From the NCBI GenBank assembly GCA_021737185.1, contig JAIPEL010000022.1, positions 1-43,299 of the forward strand: a stretch of 43,299 bases of DNA, given 5' to 3'. The translations under genes and the position numbers were made by a program. Shown piece after piece: positions 42,620 to 43,299 of the stretch (its first letter is position 1; every line of letters starts with the position of its first letter). This stretch comes from Desulfobacterales bacterium. GTDB taxonomy: Bacteria > Desulfobacterota > Desulfobacteria > Desulfobacterales > CAFBRK01. A model generated the notes under the pieces. That model saw nothing but the letters and a program-made list of their open reading frames with translations. It was not told where the DNA came from and searched no databases.

Positions 42620-43299
42620 TTCCGGAAATATTTCGGCCGCATGAGGTTTTCGATGGATAAAATCCGGTCGAGCTTTTCCTTGGAGACCAGGTCCTTTTCG
42701 AGCACCAGGTCGTAGACCGATCGGCCCGAGGCCAGAGCTTCCTTGGCCACGGCGGCCGAGATCTCGTAGCCGATGACCGGGTTCAGGGCCGTAACAATGC
42801 CGATCGAATTCATCACCATGTTTCGGCAGTGCTCCCGGTTGGCCGTAATTCCGGAGACGCATTTGGTCTCCAGAGCATAGCAGCCCCGCTGAAGCATTTC
42901 CAGCATCTGAAACAGATCGAAGGCGATCACCGGCTCCATCACGTTGAGCTGCAGCTGTCCGGCCTCGGAAGCCATGGTGATGGTCACGTCCATGCCGATC
43001 ACCTGGAAGGCGATCTGGTTGACCACTTCCGGGATGACGGGATTGACTTTTCCGGGCATGATGGAGGATCCCGGCTGAAGCCGAGGCAGGTTGATCTCGT
43101 TTAAACCGGCCCGGGGTCCGGACGACAAGAGCCGAAGGTCGTTGGAGATCTTGGACAATTTGACGGCGAACCGCCGAAGCAGGCCGGAAAGCTGGACATA
43201 GGCGCCGGTATCCCAAGTGGCCTCCACCAGGTCGCTCGAGCTGACCAGCGGAAAGCCGGTAAGCCTCCGCAGATGGTCGACCGCCACCGGTGCATAGCC
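42616..43299 (-). CDS. aspA: Aspartate ammonia-lyase (aspartase/fumarase superfamily), C-terminal part
   Basis: The frame runs off the right edge, leaving about the last 227 residues. The superfamily signature loop [19 protein letters not shown] is complete, with its catalytic Ser. The wording [21 protein letters not shown] followed by [10 protein letters not shown] favours aspartase over class II fumarase, which normally has [22 protein letters not shown] text. The C-terminus [12 protein letters not shown] and [13 protein letters not shown] is full-length, as in the family. The enzyme interconverts aspartate and fumarate plus ammonia. The start is outside the window. Confidence 0.85.
   Translation of the reverse strand, partial: GYAPVAVDHLRRLTGFPLVSSSDLVEATWDTGAYVQLSGLLRRFAVKLSKISNDLRLLSSGPRAGLNEINLPRLQPGSSIMPGKVNPVIPEVVNQIAFQVIGMDVTITMASEAGQLQLNVMEPVIAFDLFQMLEMLQRGCYALETKCVSGITANREHCRNMVMNSIGIVTALNPVIGYEISAAVAKEALASGRSVYDLVLEKDLVSKEKLDRILSIENLMRPKYFRK

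Overview
The window is a GC-rich, gene-dense stretch of chromosome with about 41 supported protein genes. No tRNA, rRNA, CRISPR array, phage or intact insertion sequence was recognised. The gene content points to an anaerobic, acid-degrading Desulfobacterota bacterium (Desulfosarcina/Desulfobacterales-like): acyl-CoA dehydrogenases, CoA transferase, thiolase, TRAP uptake systems, a phenylacetate-CoA-ligase-like enzyme and a decarboxylase-type carboxyltransferase tail. The taxon is inferred from content and style only.

Layout. 1-5434: the 3' end of a carboxyltransferase gene with a strong terminator, a small coiled-coil gene and a small unknown gene linked to paired palindromic elements, a Rad3/DinG-type helicase with an N-terminal RecB-like nuclease domain, an unknown protein and a single-domain response regulator. 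5563-19882: the main catabolic block. A rightward operon (SDR, TAXI solute receptor, carnitine-dehydrogenase-like 3-hydroxyacid dehydrogenase, beta-keto acid cleavage enzyme) faces a leftward nine-gene operon (acyl-CoA dehydrogenase, 3-hydroxyacyl-CoA dehydrogenase, thiolase, second acyl-CoA dehydrogenase, two CoA-transferase subunits, gamma-carbonic-anhydrase-like protein, fused TAXI-TRAP permease, 67-residue membrane protein). The receptor lies in one operon and its permease in the other. Both promoters carry the same tandem operator with a 20-bp repeat, so they look like one regulon. An IclR-family gene next door is the obvious candidate regulator. The likely job is import of an unknown beta-hydroxy or beta-keto carboxylate, oxidation, acetyl-CoA-dependent cleavage to acetoacetate plus an acyl-CoA, then CoA transfer and thiolysis to acetyl-CoA.

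20237-25014: a second uptake and activation operon, DctP-DctQ-DctM plus a PaaK-like CoA ligase and a 70-residue protein, behind a promoter whose 17-bp spacer is itself a palindrome. 25088-30264: DUF1786 protein, a 554-residue GalT/HIT-like protein of unknown role, a UlaG-like metallo-hydrolase and a DUF401 membrane protein. 30593-43299: mostly housekeeping or scattered genes (ClpS, SDR, membrane-anchored retropepsin-like protease, lone dihydrolipoamide-dehydrogenase-like enzyme, PepD, 14-TM MFS exporter, tRNA-dihydrouridine synthase, YitT protein, methyltransferase, spermidine-synthase-like protein, aspartase tail).

The intergenic spaces are unusually rich in palindromes. There is a double-hairpin family with conserved architecture but covarying arms (21815, 30957, 35988; relatives at 339, 920, 30567, 42596). 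There is a 60-bp REP-like repeat in three copies (20074, 34411, 37622), a tandem MITE-like pair that reaches the Shine-Dalgarno of the methyltransferase (40021-40347), a nested inverted repeat (30288-30545) and an element bounded by 32-bp perfect inverted repeats (42301-42517). Several palindromes overlap stop codons.
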